A stretch of DNA of 36,654 bases, from NCBI GenBank assembly GCA_001513185.1, contig LFST01000008.1:82721-119374 (forward strand), written 5' to 3'. The position numbers and the translations under genes are program-made. This DNA is from Candidatus Fermentithermobacillaceae bacterium DTU015 (GTDB lineage Bacteria; Bacillota; Sulfobacillia; Fermentithermobacillales; Fermentithermobacillaceae). This document shows, piece by piece, positions 34,970 to 36,654 of this stretch. The notes beneath the pieces were generated by a model that ran no database searches, was not told the origin of the DNA, and saw only the letters and a list, made by a program, of their open reading frames with translations. Numbering within the stretch: position 1 is the first letter of the stretch; each line of letters starts with the position of its first letter.

Positions 34970-36105
34970 GACCTCACCTTCTTTCTCGTCTGCGCTCTCG
35001 CCTGTTTCCCCATCTGCTCCCTCATGGCAGCCAGCCCCTTAAGTATTGCCTGGCTTGTGGGGCCGGCCCTAAGTTCAGCCAGCTCCTTGAGGCAATCCTG
35101 CCGTTTCCGGGAAAACTCATGGTCCGGCACTTTGCCCAGGCTATAGGCTATCGCCAAGCCTGCAAGCCGTCCTTCAGCCATGGCGGTAGAGGCTTCTTCG
35201 ATCCCCGCTGCGTCTCCGGCCACGTAAATGCCTTTGGCTGTGGTCTCCATGTGTTCGTCATAGAGGGGGACGAATCCGCCCAGTTCAGGGATGTCTGTCA
35301 TCTCAGCCCCTGCTTGCCACAGGAATTCACACAGAGGCGTAAGCCCGGTGGCCAAGCATATCACATCTACGTCCAGTTGCTTTTCGGTGCCCGGGATTCC
35401 CTGCCAGTCATCATCCAACTGCCAGATGACCGCGCCTTCCACACAGTCTGTGCCGTAGGCTTCCTTGATGGTGTGCCTAGTGTATATAGGGATACCCAGC
35501 CGCCTTATCTTGGAGGCATGTACCGCATATCCGCCGATATGGGGCAGTGCTTCTACAACAGCTGCCACCTTGACCCCTGCTTGCGCCATCTGATAACTCA
35601 CAATCAATCCGATGTTCCCCGACCCTATCATGAGTACCGACTTGCCCGGCCTTACGCCGTGGACGTTCATGAGGGTCTGCACCGCACCTGCCCCGTACAC
35701 TCCAGGCAGGTCGTTGCCCGGGAAAAGGATCATTTTTTCAGAGGCTCCGGTGGCGACAAGTAGCCGCTCAGGCTTGAGGGTCTGGATGCCTTGAGGAGTC
35801 TCAAGGAGCAGCACACCGTCGGCTTGATAATAACCCAGCACTTCTGTGGAACCCATAAAGCGGATATCCGGGTTGGCTTTCACCTTGACGGCAAGATCTT
35901 TGGCAATCACGACCCCGCGGGTGCCTGCGCTTTTTTCGTACCATCCGAAAAACTTGTGAGTCTGTTTCACCAGCTGCCCGCCTATCCATTGTTCCCTGTC
36001 GAGGAGGGTAACCTTGACCCCGTAGGAGGCAGCTTCAAGCGCGGCGCATACACCTGCAGGTCCCGCTCCTACAATCGCCAGCTCCGTCCTTATCAAGTGC
36101 GTCAC
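34966..36105 (-). CDS. FAD/NAD(P)-dependent oxidoreductase (alpha subunit)
   Basis: The 379-residue pyridine-nucleotide-disulfide-type flavoprotein has the FAD motif IVGAGPAGVCAALEAASYG near the N-terminus, the second nucleotide motif MIGSGNIGLIVSYQMAQAG in the middle, and IYVAGDAAGIEEASTAMAEG at the C-terminal FAD site. It resembles the alpha subunit of dye-linked proline dehydrogenase and HcnB without the BFD domain. Its role is probably to pass electrons from the catalytic subunit to NAD(P) or another acceptor. Its start overlaps the upstream [2Fe-2S] gene by 4 bases. Confidence 0.87.
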   Translation of the reverse strand: MTHLIRTELAIVGAGPAGVCAALEAASYGVKVTLLDREQWIGGQLVKQTHKFFGWYEKSAGTRGVVIAKDLAVKVKANPDIRFMGSTEVLGYYQADGVLLLETPQGIQTLKPERLLVATGASEKMILFPGNDLPGVYGAGAVQTLMNVHGVRPGKSVLMIGSGNIGLIVSYQMAQAGVKVAAVVEALPHIGGYAVHASKIRRLGIPIYTRHTIKEAYGTDCVEGAVIWQLDDDWQGIPGTEKQLDVDVICLATGLTPLCEFLWQAGAEMTDIPELGGFVPLYDEHMETTAKGIYVAGDAAGIEEASTAMAEGRLAGLAIAYSLGKVPDHEFSRKRQDCLKELAELRAGPTSQAILKGLAAMREQMGKQARAQTRKKVRS

Positions 36106-36434
36106 TCCTTACTTACGGGTACTGGCCCGACCCCTTCTTGCATTTCAATGCGCATGCCTGCCCTGAGTTTTTCGGTGCAAGCTCTCACGTTGGGGACCCC
36201 GTCGACTACTACCAAGCATGAGGAACAATTGCCAATAGCACAGAAAAAGCCGCGTGGACGGCCTTGCTTGAGACTCTTGTGAAGCACCTTGATGCCTGCT
36301 GCGTGGAGGGCAGCTGCTATCGGTTCGCCTTCGTATCCTTCCAGCTCTTTGCCTTCCCAGTAGAACTTGACTTTCCGGCGCTCGGGGAAGTCAAGTATGG
36401 GGTGCTGTGTGATCCGGATGCCGGAAGCTTCCAA
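36102..36434 (-). CDS. [2Fe-2S] ferredoxin-like small subunit (HcnA/SoxD-like)
   Basis: The 110-residue protein has a plant-type [2Fe-2S] motif CAIGNCSSC...C (C65, C70, C73, C86) after RKVKFYWEGKELEGYEGEPI, as in HcnA-like subunits. TTG at 36434 is chosen since AAGGGGG lies nine bases upstream and the length then fits the family. The open frame runs to 36641, but those extra codons look non-coding and are rich in inverted repeats; an ATG at 36566 is the alternative. It is the first gene of the five-gene operon. Confidence 0.83.
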   Translation of the reverse strand: MEASGIRITQHPILDFPERRKVKFYWEGKELEGYEGEPIAAALHAAGIKVLHKSLKQGRPRGFFCAIGNCSSCLVVVDGVPNVRACTEKLRAGMRIEMQEGVGPVPVSKE

Positions 36435-36525
36435 ACGCTGATGCCCCCTTTCCCAAACAGGTGAGGTACGGTATTTCCGCCCCTTCCCTGTGATTCTTGC
36501 TCTCTTCCCGTCGTAAACAGGTCCT

Positions 36526-36607
36526 GCAGATGACATCTGCGTCACGTGGTCTGTCACAGTCCGCATGCCATACCTATGACCTGCACACGGCTTGCCCCCG
36601 GTGTGCA
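36526..36607. repeat. Cluster of inverted repeats upstream of the flavoprotein operon
   Basis: GCAGATG and CATCTGC form a 15-base dyad (36526-36540), CACGTG follows at 36543-36548, and TGCACAC (36582-36588) pairs with GTGTGCA (36601-36607). They lie in the 220-base stretch with no supported gene (36435-36654), so one may be an operator. No clear -35/-10 pair was found. Confidence 0.3.
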
Positions 36608-36654
36608 CGGGGTATTCACGGGGTCTGCACCGCAACCTCACACAGAAGTGTCAG

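Noticed and set aside
1..36654. Search for CRISPR arrays, insertion sequences, phage genes, tRNA or rRNA
   Set aside because: No regularly spaced repeats, transposase, integrase, cloverleaf or rRNA sequence was recognised by eye.

Overview
The window reads as one chromosomal stretch of an anaerobic, spore-forming member of the Bacillota (Clostridia-like). Four things point there: the rimP-nusA-rnpM-infB-ylxP-rbfA-nrnA-truB-ribF-rpsO-pnp order, AddAB instead of RecBCD, RNase J, and a small Spo0E-family protein together with an iron-only hydrogenase-like sensor. Base composition is fairly GC-rich, Shine-Dalgarno sites are strong, and non-AUG starts (GTG, TTG, and apparently ATT and ATC) are frequent. 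No rRNA, tRNA, insertion sequence, phage gene or CRISPR array was seen.

Layout. (1) 1-5150, plus strand: an HD-GYP protein, an XRE-cupin regulator, then a tight set of [2Fe-2S] protein, HydS-like [FeFe]-hydrogenase/PAS protein and SpoIIE-type phosphatase, closed by a strong terminator. This looks like a redox or H2-sensing signalling module. (2) 5165-18864, minus strand: RNase J, phosphopentomutase, nucleoside phosphorylase, AddB, AddA, a DRG-like TGS GTPase and Kbl, covering RNA decay, nucleoside salvage, DNA repair and threonine/glycine metabolism. (3) 18930-20320: a YflT-like stress protein, a small membrane protein and a Spo0E-like protein that has no canonical start codon. (4) 20335-31558, minus strand: the large transcription/translation operon. 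A promoter and a leader hairpin precede rimP, nusA appears to start at ATT, and nfo closes the operon. (5) 31568-32677: an M24 metallopeptidase. (6) 32810-36434, minus strand: a five-gene, translationally coupled, multi-cofactor flavoprotein dehydrogenase of the proline/hydroxyproline/sarcosine type.

The observations most worth a second look are: the ATT start of nusA behind an attenuator-like leader; the HydS module, with proline in place of the proton-relay cysteine and aspartate in place of one ferredoxin cysteine; RibF with an apparently dead riboflavin-kinase domain; and the Spo0E-like gene with an apparent ATC start. No intergenic stretch exceeds 300 bases. The longest is 36435-36654, which is rich in short inverted repeats and has no convincing gene.
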